Source of the DNA: Burkholderia pseudomultivorans
Lineage (GTDB): Bacteria; Pseudomonadota; Gammaproteobacteria; Burkholderiales; Burkholderiaceae
Assembly (NCBI RefSeq): GCF_902499075.1
Contig: NZ_CABVPP010000020.1
Location: 1-64,000, forward strand
Length of the DNA: 64,000 nt
Direction of reading: 5' to 3'
The notes beneath the pieces were generated by a model. The model made no database searches. It was not told where the DNA came from and saw only the letters and a list, made by a program, of their open reading frames with translations. Both the position numbers and the translations under genes were made by a program. Below, piece by piece: positions 8,902-17,522 of this stretch. Position 1 is the stretch's first letter. Each line of letters opens with the position of its first letter.

Positions 8902-9435
8902 TTACTTCGACGACTTGCGCCTGACCGTCTGGCTGATCTTCGCGCCGATGCCGAGCGCCTTCATCAGCGTATCGGGCTTGAGCCGCAGCATCTCGTCCGA
9001 CCAGGTCGTCAGCGTCTCGACGAACTGCAGCGTGTCGCGGATCCGCTGCTCGGTCTCGCGGCTCTCGTCGGCGATCTCCGGGCTCGTCAGGCAATCGCGC
9101 AGCACCGTGAGCGTCGGCTCGATCTCGCGCTGGCGCCGCCCTTCGACGATCAGCTTGAACAACTCCCAGATGTCGGTCGACGTCTCGAAATGATCGCGGC
9201 GATCGCCCAGCACGTGGACGACCTTCGCGAGCCGCCATGCCTGCAGCTCCTTCAGGCTCGTGCTGACGTTCGAGCGCGCGACGTTCAGCGTCTCCGCGAT
9301 CTCGTCGGCCGCAATCGGCCGGCCGGCGAGGTAGAGCAGCGCGTGAATCTGCGACACGGTGCGGTTCACGCCCCACCGCGAGCCCATTTCGCCCCAGTGA
9401 AGAATGAATCGTTCGGCAATCGGTGTGAGTTCCAT
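8902..9435 (-). CDS. GbsR/MarR-type transcriptional regulator
   Basis: 177 residues starting at [10 protein letters not shown]. The winged-helix region is clear: a helix ([11 protein letters not shown]), then [22 protein letters not shown] as helix-turn-helix and [10 protein letters not shown] as the wing. The N-terminal [16 protein letters not shown] segment is typical of GbsR-like members of the MarR superfamily. The C-terminal half is helical and likely dimerises. An inverted repeat at 9461-9480, 26 bases upstream of the start, matches the one before the SDR operon, which suggests autoregulation plus control of that operon. The inducing ligand is unknown. Confidence 0.85.
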   Translation of the reverse strand: MELTPIAERFILHWGEMGSRWGVNRTVSQIHALLYLAGRPIAADEIAETLNVARSNVSTSLKELQAWRLAKVVHVLGDRRDHFETSTDIWELFKLIVEGRRQREIEPTLTVLRDCLTSPEIADESRETEQRIRDTLQFVETLTTWSDEMLRLKPDTLMKALGIGAKISQTVRRKSSK

Positions 9436-9460
9436 GTCGCGAAATTTAGGTTTTTCAGTT

Positions 9461-9480
9461 ATTTCTGTCAAGAGAGAAAT
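9461..9480. promoter_or_regulatory. Operator of the GbsR-type regulator gene (site 2)
   Basis: ATTTCTGT-CAAG-AGAGAAAT, with 7 of 8 arm positions matching, between the regulator gene and fabV. It shares the 13-base string CAGTTATTTCTGT and overall geometry with the operator at 8844-8865. Likely autoregulatory. Confidence 0.7.
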
Positions 9481-9649
9481 AGCCGAAGCCGCCGCCGGAT
9501 GCGCGCATCCCGTGGTCCGACCCTGGCCGCCGCGACGCGCCGGCACGCGGCGCGGGCGGCCATGCCCGCCCGCGATTCGCCGCTTCCTTTACAATGCGCG
9601 GGATTTTTCCGTTTTCAGGCCGTTGCCGCCTTTCAGACAAGAGGTTTCC

Positions 9650-10852
9650 ATGATCATCAAACCGCGCGTGCGTGGCTTTATCTGCGTGACGACTCATCCC
9701 GTCGGCTGCGAAGCCAACGTCAAGGAACAGATCGACTACGTGACTTCGCACGGCCCGATCGCCCATGGTCCGAAGAAGGTGCTCGTGATCGGCGCGTCGA
9801 CCGGCTACGGCCTCGCCGCCCGGATCTCGGCCGCATTCGGTGCGGGCGCGGACACGCTCGGCGTGTTCTTCGAGCGCGCCGGCAGCGACACCAAGCCCGG
9901 CACGGCCGGCTGGTACAACAGCGCCGCGTTCGAGAAGTTCGCGGCGGAAAAGGGCCTCTACGCGCGCAGCATCAACGGCGATGCGTTCTCCGACAAGGTC
10001 AAGCAGGTCACGATCGACACCATCAAGCAGGATCTCGGCAAGGTCGACCTCGTCGTCTACAGCCTCGCCGCACCGCGCCGCACGCATCCGAAGACCGGCG
10101 AAACCATCAGCTCGACGCTGAAGCCGATCGGCAAGTCGGTCAGCTTCCGCGGCATCGACACCGACAAGGAAGTGATCCGCGAAACCGCGCTCGAGGCCGC
10201 GACGCAGGAAGAGATCGACGGCACCGTCGCCGTGATGGGCGGCGAGGACTGGCAGATGTGGATCGACGCGCTCGACGAGGCCGGCGTGCTGGCCGACGGC
10301 GCGAAGACGACCGCGTTCACGTATCTCGGCGAGCAGATCACGCACGACATCTACTGGAACGGCTCGATCGGCGAAGCGAAGAAGGATCTCGACCGGAAGG
10401 TGCTGTCGATCCGCGACAAGCTGGCCGCGCACGGCGGCGACGCCCGCGTGTCGGTGCTGAAAGCCGTCGTCACGCAGGCGAGCTCGGCGATCCCGATGAT
10501 GCCGCTCTACCTGTCGCTGCTGTTCAAGGTGATGAAGGAGGCCGGCACGCACGAAGGCTGCATCGAGCAGGTCTACGGGCTGCTGAAGGACAGCCTGTAC
10601 GGCGCGACGCCGCACGTCGACGACGAAGGCCGCCTGCGCGCGGACTACAAGGAACTCGATCTGCAGATTCAGGCGAAGGTCGTCGCGCTGTGGGACCAGG
10701 TCACCAACGACAACCTGTACGAGCTGACCGATTTTGCCGGCTACAAGACCGACTTCCTGCGTCTGTTCGGCTTCGAGATCGCCGGCGTCGACTACGACGC
10801 GGACGTGAACCCGGACGTGAAGATCCCGGGTCTGATCGACGTCACGGCCTGA
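9650..10852 (+). CDS. fabV: Trans-2-enoyl-ACP/CoA reductase FabV
   Basis: 400 residues, the usual length. Opens with [19 protein letters not shown], and the NADH-binding [18 protein letters not shown] is at 42-60. The catalytic pair fits the FabV spacing Tyr-x8-Lys exactly: Tyr235 ([10 protein letters not shown]) and Lys244, the same numbers as in the characterised Burkholderia enzyme. FabV performs the last reduction of fatty acid elongation and is poorly inhibited by triclosan. The gene is divergent from the GbsR-type regulator. Confidence 0.97.
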   Translation: MIIKPRVRGFICVTTHPVGCEANVKEQIDYVTSHGPIAHGPKKVLVIGASTGYGLAARISAAFGAGADTLGVFFERAGSDTKPGTAGWYNSAAFEKFAAEKGLYARSINGDAFSDKVKQVTIDTIKQDLGKVDLVVYSLAAPRRTHPKTGETISSTLKPIGKSVSFRGIDTDKEVIRETALEAATQEEIDGTVAVMGGEDWQMWIDALDEAGVLADGAKTTAFTYLGEQITHDIYWNGSIGEAKKDLDRKVLSIRDKLAAHGGDARVSVLKAVVTQASSAIPMMPLYLSLLFKVMKEAGTHEGCIEQVYGLLKDSLYGATPHVDDEGRLRADYKELDLQIQAKVVALWDQVTNDNLYELTDFAGYKTDFLRLFGFEIAGVDYDADVNPDVKIPGLIDVTA

Positions 10853-10860
10853 CCGGCCGG

Positions 10861-10890
10861 CCTGCCGCGCGCGATCGCGCGGGCGGCAGG
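10861..10890 (+). terminator. Hairpin after fabV
   Basis: CCTGCCGC / GCGGCAGG arms enclose the palindrome GCGCGATCGCGC, starting 9 bases after the fabV stop codon. No T-run follows, so it may end transcription or stabilise the 3' end. It lies between two convergent genes. Confidence 0.45.
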
Positions 10891-10939
10891 CGGGCGGCGA
10901 GCGCCGGCGGGCCATCCGCCACGCTCGCCGGTCGCGCCG

Positions 10940-11644
10940 TCAAAGCGGCGCGCCTTCCTCCAGATAGATCCCCGCCGACAACCCGGCCTTCACCTGCCGC
11001 GTAAATTCGTCGGTGGACACTTCCTCCGCGCCCGCCTCGATCGCGTCGTACGCCTGGCGCACGACGTCGGCCGGCGTCGCCTTCGGCACGTCCAGCCCGC
11101 GCGTCAGGTCGGTATCGATGAAGCCGGCATGCAGCCCGACGACCTGCGTGTGCTGCTCGCGCAGCGAATAACGCAGGCCGTTGGTCAGCGCCCACGCCGC
11201 CGACTTCGACACGCCGTAGCCCGACAGGATCGGCCGGTTCACCCAGCTCGCGACCGACAACACGTTCAGGATCGCGCCGCCGCCGTGGCCGGCCAGCGTG
11301 CCCGCGAACGCGCGCACCATCGCGAGCACGCCGAACACGTTGGTTTCGAAGTGATCGCGCAGCGCGACCACCGCACCGTCGTCCGTCAGGCTGCCGAGCC
11401 GCGCGATGCCCGCGTTGTTGATCAGCAGCGTGACGTCGCGCGCCGCCTCGGCGGCCTCGGCCACCGACGCCGGATCGGTCACGTCGAGCTTCACCGGCAC
11501 GACGCCCGGCAGCGTCACGCCGGCCGGATCGCGCGCGCCCGCATACACCTTGCGCGCGCCTCTTTCGAGCGCCTGCTTCGCAAATTCGCGGCCGAGCCCG
11601 CGATTCGCGCCCGTCACGAAAACGACTGCCCCTTCGATCTTCAT
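10940..11644 (-). CDS. SDR family oxidoreductase
   Basis: 234 residues from MKIEGAVVFV, with AAGGAAGG just upstream. Classical SDR layout: TGANRGLG (11-18), NNAGIA, and Ser plus YGVSK for catalysis. The C-terminus is slightly different from well-known members (LSAGIYLEEGAPL), so the substrate is unclear. The divergent TetR gene and the two identical-geometry operators between them suggest that this oxidoreductase is the regulator's target. Confidence 0.9.
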   Translation of the reverse strand: MKIEGAVVFVTGANRGLGREFAKQALERGARKVYAGARDPAGVTLPGVVPVKLDVTDPASVAEAAEAARDVTLLINNAGIARLGSLTDDGAVVALRDHFETNVFGVLAMVRAFAGTLAGHGGGAILNVLSVASWVNRPILSGYGVSKSAAWALTNGLRYSLREQHTQVVGLHAGFIDTDLTRGLDVPKATPADVVRQAYDAIEAGAEEVSTDEFTRQVKAGLSAGIYLEEGAPL

Positions 11645-11863
11645 GATCCTTCCTTTCGCGTGATGGATCGCCTGCGCGCCGGCTCGCCGCGCGCGTGGAA
11701 TCCGGTGGAAACGAGCTTGCCGATGCGTACCGAACCGTTGCGTCGACGCAGGGCCGGCGCTTGCGCCGATCTGCCGCCCCGCCGACGCCCAAGACCGTGC
11801 CGATCGCCCTGCGTGCCGCGCAGCCCGCTTCGCGTCGATCGCGAAGTCGGCTACACTCGATAT

Positions 11864-11881
11864 CAATGTCGATCGCCATTG
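11864..11881. promoter_or_regulatory. TetR-type operator candidate 1
   Basis: CAATGTCGATCGCCATTG: inverted CAATG/CATTG arms in an 18-bp frame, next to the SDR gene promoter region. The same frame recurs 56 bases further on. Confidence 0.6.
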
Positions 11882-11919
11882 TCTTTGCGGTGCATTGTGC
11901 CGATGCGATTCGGGCACGT

Positions 11920-11937
11920 CAATGGTGACTGCCATTG
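11920..11937. promoter_or_regulatory. TetR-type operator candidate 2
   Basis: CAATGG-TGACTG-CCATTG, a perfect inverted repeat with 6-bp arms, 42 bases upstream of the TetR start. Same length and arm sequence as the site at 11864-11881. Confidence 0.65.
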
Positions 11938-11979
11938 TGTTTTTCAATCGACGCGATCGGCGAAATCAGGGAGGAATCG

Positions 11980-12564
11980 ATGGGCGTTTCGAGACAGCAG
12001 GCCGCCGAAAACCGCAGCGCGATCGTCGCGGCCGCCGAGCGGCTGTTCCGCGCACGCGGCGTCGACGCGGTGGGGCTGACCGAGCTGATGAAGGAAGCCG
12101 GCTTCACGCAGGGCGGCTTCTACAACCATTTCAAGTCGAAGGACGCACTGGTCGCGGCGGTGCTGGAAAAGGCGATGGCGGACCGCGCGGATTCGCCGGG
12201 TGCCGGCAGCGTCGCGCAGCAGGTCGCGTCGTACCTGTCGGACGCGCATCGCGACAACGTCGAAGCCGGCTGCCCGCTGTCCGGCTTCGCGGGCGACGCG
12301 CCGCGCCTGACCGACGCGGCGCGCGCGTGCTATGCGCAGGGCCTCGCCGCGTATCTCGACCGGCTCGCGGCGAAGGTCGCCACCGACGGCGCGACGGCGG
12401 AGCAAAGCCGGCGCGACGCGATCGCGATGTTCAGCCAGATGGTCGGCACGCTCGTGCTGTCGCGCGCGGTTGCCGGCGTCGATCCGGCATTCGCCGACGA
12501 AATCCTCGACGCGGGACGCCACGCGCTCGTCGATTCGCCCGACGCGCCGTCCGCGCCGGCGTGA
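11980..12564 (+). CDS. TetR family transcriptional regulator
   Basis: 194 residues, starting at MGVSRQQAAENRS with AGGGAGGAATCG in front. The N-terminal DNA-binding domain is textbook: AAERLFRARGVDAVGLTELM, then KEAGFTQGGFYNHFKSKDAL. The remaining 140 residues form a ligand-binding helical domain of the YcdC/AcrR-like type with an unusual cysteine (GCPLSGFAGD). Transcribed away from the SDR oxidoreductase, with two matching inverted repeats in the 335-base space between them; it probably represses that gene and itself. Confidence 0.92.
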   Translation: MGVSRQQAAENRSAIVAAAERLFRARGVDAVGLTELMKEAGFTQGGFYNHFKSKDALVAAVLEKAMADRADSPGAGSVAQQVASYLSDAHRDNVEAGCPLSGFAGDAPRLTDAARACYAQGLAAYLDRLAAKVATDGATAEQSRRDAIAMFSQMVGTLVLSRAVAGVDPAFADEILDAGRHALVDSPDAPSAPA

Positions 12565-12601
12565 CGCGCGGCGCGGCAGCCCGCGCACACCCGGCGGCCC
12601 G

Positions 12602-13180
12602 TTATTCGACCGCGCGCGCAGCGTCCCACAGCGGCTGCGCGCCGAGCGTCGCATGCCACGCGTCGAAGCGTGCGCGCCACGCCTCGAACGGTTCCTTCAG
12701 CGGACGACGCGGATCGCCGCTGAGCGAATAGGCCATCCCTTCGATCAGCCAGCGCGGTTTGGTCGCGACGGCCACGTTGCCGAGCACCTCGGCCTGGCGG
12801 TGGTGAATCAGTTCGTGCGCGACGAAGAAGGTCTGCCAGCCGCGCGGCGCGACGACCACGCCGAAATTCCCGAGCGTCAGCGCCGCCCGCTCGCCGAGGC
12901 CGAATTGGTCGGCGCACGCGCGGGTCGAGCAGAACACCACGCGCGGCGCCTGCCGGAACGCGCCGACCGCCGCCGCCGCACGCGCGGAGCCGTCGTCGTA
13001 CAGGCGCTGCGCGACGTCGAGCTTCGCGGGATCGTCGGTGCAGATGTCCGCACGCGGGCAGGACACGCCGGGAAGCAGCGCGGGCGCGACGACGCGCAAC
13101 GGCTTGACGAACGCATACGCGGCGATCGGCAGCGCGACGAGCAGGCCGGCGACAGCCAGCGCGACATGGGTACGTTTCAT
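12602..13180 (-). CDS. Putative exported zinc metallopeptidase (HExxH, gluzincin-like)
   Basis: 192 residues. N-terminal signal or anchor (MKRTHVALAVAGLLVALPIA). HELIH at residues 122-126, preceded by a hydrophobic strand (WQTFFVA), and WLIEGMAYSLSG, with Glu148 placed where the third zinc ligand of peptidase MA-like enzymes is found. Four cysteines (41, 47, 84 and 89) could form disulfides in the periplasm. No homologue is recognised by name. Faces the TetR gene; a GNAT gene lies upstream in the same direction. Enzyme class is inferred from motif spacing. Confidence 0.72.
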   Translation of the reverse strand: MKRTHVALAVAGLLVALPIAAYAFVKPLRVVAPALLPGVSCPRADICTDDPAKLDVAQRLYDDGSARAAAAVGAFRQAPRVVFCSTRACADQFGLGERAALTLGNFGVVVAPRGWQTFFVAHELIHHRQAEVLGNVAVATKPRWLIEGMAYSLSGDPRRPLKEPFEAWRARFDAWHATLGAQPLWDAARAVE

Positions 13181-13235
13181 CGAATTCGGCCGGCGACGTG
13201 AGGGTTGGCGTGGCATGGGACGACGCACGCCGCCG

Positions 13236-13766
13236 CTACGCGAGCTGCTTGTGGAAGAAGGTCGTCGCGCACGGCGCGCCATCGGGCATCAACGCGTAGT
13301 TCGGCACGACGCCGACGCGCTGCCAGCCGGCCCGCTCGTAGAGCCGCTCGGCGTCGCCGCCCGTCACGGTATCGAGCACCAGCACGGTCTTGCCGGCCTC
13401 GCGCGCGGCCGCGTCGGCCGCGGCCATCAGGCGCGCGGCGACACCCTGCCGGCGCGCGTGCCGCGCGACCAGCATCTTCGCGATATCGGCTCGATGCGGC
13501 TGGTTCTCCGGCTGCGCGGTCACGACCTGCACGGTGCCGACGATCCGGCCCGCCGCGTCCTCCGCAATCAGCAGGATCCGCTCGCCGTTCGCGACGCCTT
13601 CGGCCACGCGCGTCCAGAACGCGACGGCGGTCGGCCGCGCGATCGGCAACATGAAGCTGACCGACGCGCCGCCTTCGACGCAATCGATCAGCACGTCGGC
13701 CAGCGCATCGACGCTGGCCATCGCATCGCGCGCCTCGACGCGACGCACGGTAACAGGTTCGGTCAT
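13236..13766 (-). CDS. GNAT family N-acetyltransferase
   Basis: 176 residues from MTEPVTVRRVEARDA. The acetyl-CoA-binding motif A is ADIAKMLVARHARRQGVAAR (R/Q-x-x-G-x-A at the end), followed by a motif-B-like LYERAGWQRVG. Preceding strands (RIVGTVQVV) fit the fold. Similar to single-domain acetyltransferases of small molecules; substrate unknown. Its start is 55 bases upstream of the metallopeptidase gene's start and they are on the same strand, so they may be co-transcribed. Confidence 0.88.
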   Translation of the reverse strand: MTEPVTVRRVEARDAMASVDALADVLIDCVEGGASVSFMLPIARPTAVAFWTRVAEGVANGERILLIAEDAAGRIVGTVQVVTAQPENQPHRADIAKMLVARHARRQGVAARLMAAADAAAREAGKTVLVLDTVTGGDAERLYERAGWQRVGVVPNYALMPDGAPCATTFFHKQLA

Positions 13767-13932
13767 TCGCACTCCGGTAGTCGGGCGGGCGCATGCGCTC
13801 GGCAATCGGCACGGCCCGGTTCGGCAAGCAAGCCGGCGACGCGCGACATTGCGCGACAGCGGCAGGCATTCGGCAACGCGCCGCTCGATCCGCGCGTTGC
13901 CGCCGCATCATGCTACGCGACGAAAATTCCCG

Positions 13933-13961
13933 CTGCACCGTCCCGCCGCACCGCCTATACT
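13933..13961 (+). promoter_or_regulatory. Promoter of arsR-like gene, probably giving a leaderless transcript
   Basis: -10 element TATACT at 13956-13961, with a weak -35 (CTGCAC, 13933-13938) at a 17-bp spacing. The distance from the -10 to the ATG at 13969 is only 7 bases, so the transcript would begin at or next to the start codon. No SD sequence is present. Confidence 0.55.
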
Positions 13962-13968
13962 TAGCCCC

Positions 13969-14337
13969 ATGGCTAACTTTCAACCCGGCATCAGCGACGT
14001 ATTCCACGCCCTCGCCGATCCGACGCGCTGCGCGATCGTCGGCGCGCTCGGTCACGGCGAGCAGACCGTCTCCGCGCTGGCCGCGCCGTTCGACATGGCG
14101 CTGCCGTCGTTCATGAAGCATGTCGCGGTGCTCGAGCGCAGCGGCCTGGTCCGGACCCGCAAAACCGGCCGTTCGCGCACCTGCGAACTGGTCGGCAGCC
14201 GGCTGACCGAGGCCGAGCAGTGGCTCGCCGCGCAGCGTGCGCTGTGGGAAGCGCGCTCGGACCGTCTCGTCGAATTCGTCGAACGCCGCCATCAGGAGGA
14301 GCAAGCGCATGTCAGCAAGCCACGTCGAACCCGATGA
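13969..14337 (+). CDS. ArsR family transcriptional regulator
   Basis: 122 residues. Winged-helix ArsR fold: VFHALADPTRCAIVGALGHG, then QTVSALAAPFDMALPSFMKHVAVLERSGLVRTRKTGR as the recognition helix and wing. No metal-binding Cys motif (CxC) in the recognition helix, so a metal-independent member of the SRPBCC-linked type. Its 3' end overlaps the SRPBCC gene by 29 bases in another frame, a coupling seen in many proteobacterial ArsR-SRPBCC pairs. Confidence 0.92.
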   Translation: MANFQPGISDVFHALADPTRCAIVGALGHGEQTVSALAAPFDMALPSFMKHVAVLERSGLVRTRKTGRSRTCELVGSRLTEAEQWLAAQRALWEARSDRLVEFVERRHQEEQAHVSKPRRTR

Positions 14338-14794
14338 AAGCCGCGACCTCGTGATCACGCGCACGCTGCGCGCGCCGCGCAGCGCGCTGTGGCGCGCATG
14401 GACCGATCCTGCACTGCTGAAGGAATGGTGGTGCCCGAAGCCGTGGACGACCGAAGTCCGCGCGTTCGAGCTGTGGCCGGGCGGCGCCTTTTACACCTTC
14501 ATGCGCGGCCCCGACGGCGGCACGAGCGACAACCCCGGTTGCTTTCTCGAGATCGTGCCCGAATCGCGCATCGCATTCACGTCGATGCTGACCGGCGGCT
14601 GGCGGCCGCAGGTGCCGTGGCTCGGCTTCACCGCGATCGTCACGATGGCCGACGACGACGCGGGCTGCCGCTACGAGGCGCGCGTGATGCATCCCGACGC
14701 GGCGACGCGCGATCGCCACGAAGCGCTCGGTTTTTTCGAGGGCTGGAACATCTGCATCACGCAACTGGACGACTTCGCCGCCGCGCTGCGCTGA
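14309..14794 (+). CDS. SRPBCC (AHSA1/START-like) domain protein
   Basis: 161 residues. Family features: ITRTLRAPRSALWRAWTDPALLKEWW at the start, then WTTEVRAFELWPGG and the C-terminal helix HEALGFFEGWNICITQLDDFAAAL. Proteins of this type bind hydrophobic ligands in a large cavity; those paired with ArsR genes have unknown ligands. GGAGGAGC precedes the ATG inside the arsR gene, so translation is coupled. Confidence 0.9.
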   Translation: MSASHVEPDESRDLVITRTLRAPRSALWRAWTDPALLKEWWCPKPWTTEVRAFELWPGGAFYTFMRGPDGGTSDNPGCFLEIVPESRIAFTSMLTGGWRPQVPWLGFTAIVTMADDDAGCRYEARVMHPDAATRDRHEALGFFEGWNICITQLDDFAAALR

Positions 14795-14916
14795 ACGTCG
14801 GCACGCGCACGGCGCCGCCATTGCATGGCGCCGCGCGCGCGCCTACGATTCGACACAGGACCGCCGCGGACGCGGGCATGCAGCCCGCGCCGCCGCGCGC
14901 TCCGGAGGAGGCGGCC

Positions 14917-15450
14917 ATGTTGCATGCGCACTCGACCCGAATCAGCCGGCACGTCAATGCCCCGCGCGAGCGCGTCTACCGCGCGCTGCTCGATCCGCAC
15001 GCGGTCGAGCAATGGAAGGTGCCCGACGGCATGACCTGCCGCGTGCATGCGTACGACGCGCGCGAAGGCGGCGCGCTGCGGGTCTCGCTGACTTATGAAG
15101 CGCCTGCGGCAGGTGATCCTGCGGCAGGCGGTCCTGCGGCAGGCGGCCCTGCGGCGGGCGTCGGCAAGACCACCGCGCACACCGACACCTATCACGGCCG
15201 CTTCGTGACGCTCGTGCCGGACGAGCGGATCGTCGAAATCGATGTATTCGAAACCGACGATCCGATGCTGCGCGGCGCAATGACGATCACGATCACGCTG
15301 TCGGACGAGGACGGCGGTACACGCGTCGACGCCACGCACGACGGCGTGCCGCCCGGCGTGCCGGCCGCCGACAACGAGACCGGCTGGCGCATGGCGCTCG
15401 CGCGGCTCGCGGCGCTGGTGGAAAGCGGCGAGGGGCGGCTGCGGTCTTGA
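14917..15450 (+). CDS. SRPBCC domain protein with an Ala/Gly/Pro repeat insert
   Basis: 177 residues from MLHAHSTRISRHVNAP, with GGAGGAGG 5 nt upstream. AHSA1-type fold: RVYRALLDPHAVEQW at the start, VDATHDGVPPGV and ETGWRMALARLAALVE at the end. Between strands, residues about 64-80 are an insert of AAGDP/AAGGP repeats encoded by a 15-bp tandem repeat, probably a flexible loop. It is 122 bases after the previous SRPBCC gene and in the same direction, so the three may form one unit. Confidence 0.85.
   Translation: MLHAHSTRISRHVNAPRERVYRALLDPHAVEQWKVPDGMTCRVHAYDAREGGALRVSLTYEAPAAGDPAAGGPAAGGPAAGVGKTTAHTDTYHGRFVTLVPDERIVEIDVFETDDPMLRGAMTITITLSDEDGGTRVDATHDGVPPGVPAADNETGWRMALARLAALVESGEGRLRS
15106..15160 (+). 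repeat. 15-bp tandem repeat inside the SRPBCC gene
   Basis: Three full and one partial copies of GCGGCAGGYGRTCCT-type units at 15106, 15121, 15136 and 15151, in frame, encoding AAGDP, AAGGP, AAGGP, AAGV. A whole number of codons per unit allows length change without frameshift. Confidence 0.85.
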
Positions 15451-15653
15451 CCGGGCCGGCGTGCCGTGCGGGTCGCAGGTGCAGCACGTCGTACGATGCC
15501 CGGCGCGCATGCCGCCCCACCGCCACCGCGTCCGGCGTGCCGCGCGACGCGAAGCGCCGGACCATGCGACACTGGCCGTCACCCGCGTGCGTCGACCGCC
15601 CCGTCACCCGGCCGGCGCCCCCTGATCCGGACATGCACGAGGAGACCCGCCCG

Positions 15654-16292
15654 ATGAACGCTGCGCGCATCGCAACGTGGTATTTCGATTTCGTTTCGCC
15701 GTTCGCCTACCTGCAACAGGAACAGTTCGACCGGCTGCCGCCCGCTGCAACCTTCGAGCCGAAACCGATCGTGCTCGGCGCGCTGCTCGCGCACTGGGGG
15801 CAGAAGGCGCCCGCGGAGATCGCGGCGAAGCGCATCTTCACCTACCGCCACGCGCAATATCGCGCGGACAAGCTCGGCATCCCGTTCCGGATGCCGCCCG
15901 CCCATCCGTTCAACCCGATCCGGCCGCTGCGCCTCGCGATCGCGATGGGCGGCTCGCGCGACGCAATCCGGCAGATCTTCCGTTATATCTGGCGTGACGG
16001 TCACGATGTCGCGTCGCCGGAAGGCTTCGCCGCGCTGTGCGACGCGGTCGGCTTTCCGGAAGGCGTGAGCGCCGTCGACGCGCAGCCGGTGAAGGATGCG
16101 CTGCGTGCGAACACCGATCAGGCGATCGCGCACGGCGTGTTCGGCGTGCCGACCTTCGAACTCGACGGCGACCTGTTCTGGGGCGAAGACGCGACCGCGA
16201 TGTTCGTCGACTGCGCCACGTCGCGCGCGTGGCTCGACTCGCAGGAGGTGCGCCGCATCAGCACGCTGCCCGAAGGCATCCGGCGCGGCTGA
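15654..16292 (+). CDS. 2-hydroxychromene-2-carboxylate isomerase family protein (DsbA-like fold)
   Basis: 212 residues from [26 protein letters not shown] lies about 9 nt before this ATG and not before the earlier in-frame ATG. The Ser of SPFAYL replaces the thioredoxin cysteine, as in the glutathione-dependent isomerases of naphthalene degradation. The cis-proline loop is [19 protein letters not shown], and the IRPLRLA segment is also family-like. Actual substrate unknown; no aromatic degradation genes are adjacent. Confidence 0.87.
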   Translation: MNAARIATWYFDFVSPFAYLQQEQFDRLPPAATFEPKPIVLGALLAHWGQKAPAEIAAKRIFTYRHAQYRADKLGIPFRMPPAHPFNPIRPLRLAIAMGGSRDAIRQIFRYIWRDGHDVASPEGFAALCDAVGFPEGVSAVDAQPVKDALRANTDQAIAHGVFGVPTFELDGDLFWGEDATAMFVDCATSRAWLDSQEVRRISTLPEGIRRG

Positions 16293-16321
16293 CCGCACCG
16301 GCAACCGCGACCGCAGGCAAC

Positions 16322-16364
16322 GCGGGCAAACCCGACCGGGCTTGCCCGCCTTTTCTTTTTATTT
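16322..16364 (+). terminator. Rho-independent terminator
   Basis: GCGGGCAA / TTGCCCGC arms, followed by TTTTCTTTTTATTTT. It ends the transcript of the isomerase gene 30 bases after its stop codon. Confidence 0.92.
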
Positions 16365-16729
16365 TCGACCGGTGCATTCGCGATCCCGCCCTGCACGACA
16401 AGTTCGCGCAGCACGCAAACGCATTCGCTCATCCGATGCAAGATCCGCATCGCGTCGTCGAATCGTCCGGTTCGGTCCGACATTTTTCACGCCGCGTGAA
16501 GCGTGCCGGCGCAAACGTCGGACGATTCGCACCCGCCTTGCGGCACGGCCTCGTCCAATCCGGCCCCATCTCGTCGCCGCCGTTTTATCAGGGGATTCCC
16601 GGTATTTTTTCGCATTTTCTTCGAAATAACGGGTGACATACTTGCCACCCATTGCGCTCCGCTGCGAGCGCGCTTCCCGATCCTGCCGGCCGCTCGTCAT
16701 GCGCGGCGCGTCCGTCGGGGTCACAGAAC
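16365..16729. other. Intergenic region without a recognised gene
   Basis: 365 bases between the terminator and the PAP2 gene. It is less GC-rich near 16580-16640. No ORF with a credible start or SD, no clear inverted repeat above background. It presumably carries the promoter of the PAP2 gene. Confidence 0.4.
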
Positions 16730-17422
16730 ATGAATAATTTCGACACCGCGATCCAGATCTTTCTCACGCACATTACGTTCGGTCCACTGATGAATCACGC
16801 GATTCGCGTGATCGCCGGCCTGTACACGTTCAAGGGCTTCGTGCTCGTCCCCGTGTTGTGCTGGCTGTGGTTCCAGCCCGGTCCGCACCGCGAACGGCAA
16901 CGCGAGCTGGTCGTCGCGACGCTCGCAAGCGGCCTCGTCGCGCTCGCGATCGGCCGGCTGCTCGCCGAGGTGCTGCCGTTCCGCGTGCGGCCGATCTACA
17001 ACCCCGAGCTGCACCTGCACTTCCCGTCCGCGGGCTTGCGCGCCGCCACGCTGCAGGCCTGGAGTTCGTTCCCGAGCGATCACGCGATGCTGTGGATGGC
17101 GATCGCGACGGGCATCTTCATCATCGCGCGCCGCGTCGGCGTGCTCGCACTGCTGTATGCGGTCGTGTTCATCTGCCTGCCGCGCGCGTATCTCGGCTTC
17201 CACTACCCGACCGACCTGCTCGCGGGCGCGGCCATCGGCGTCGCGATCACGTGGCTGCTGACGCGCGACGTGATCCGTTCGCGCTTCGCGCCGCAAGTAC
17301 TGCAGACGATCCGGCGCTTCCCCGCGCCCGCCTATACGCTCGCGTTCCTGCTGTGCTTCGAGCTGATCACGCAGTTCGACGAACTGCTGACGCTCGCACA
17401 GTCGGCGACGCATGCGATGTGA
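16730..17422 (+). CDS. PAP2 superfamily lipid phosphatase
   Basis: 230 residues with about six transmembrane helices. Catalytic motifs: PSDH at 115-118, and Arg152-x5-His158-x3-Asp162 in RAYLGFHYPTD. The first motif is degenerate: FRVRP (84-88) has the RP pair, but the canonical Lys seven residues before the Arg is absent. This resembles BcrC-type undecaprenyl pyrophosphate phosphatases, which dephosphorylate lipid carriers on the periplasmic side, but lipid A or phosphatidate phosphatase activity is equally possible. Confidence 0.88.
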   Translation: MNNFDTAIQIFLTHITFGPLMNHAIRVIAGLYTFKGFVLVPVLCWLWFQPGPHRERQRELVVATLASGLVALAIGRLLAEVLPFRVRPIYNPELHLHFPSAGLRAATLQAWSSFPSDHAMLWMAIATGIFIIARRVGVLALLYAVVFICLPRAYLGFHYPTDLLAGAAIGVAITWLLTRDVIRSRFAPQVLQTIRRFPAPAYTLAFLLCFELITQFDELLTLAQSATHAM

Positions 17423-17522
17423 CGCGCGGGCTTTGCGATGCTGCCGCTGCTGTCGTTCCGCCGACCGGGCCTGCGCTGCCGGCCGCACGCGGCGGCCTCG
17501 CGCCGCGCGGCACCCGCGCGCG

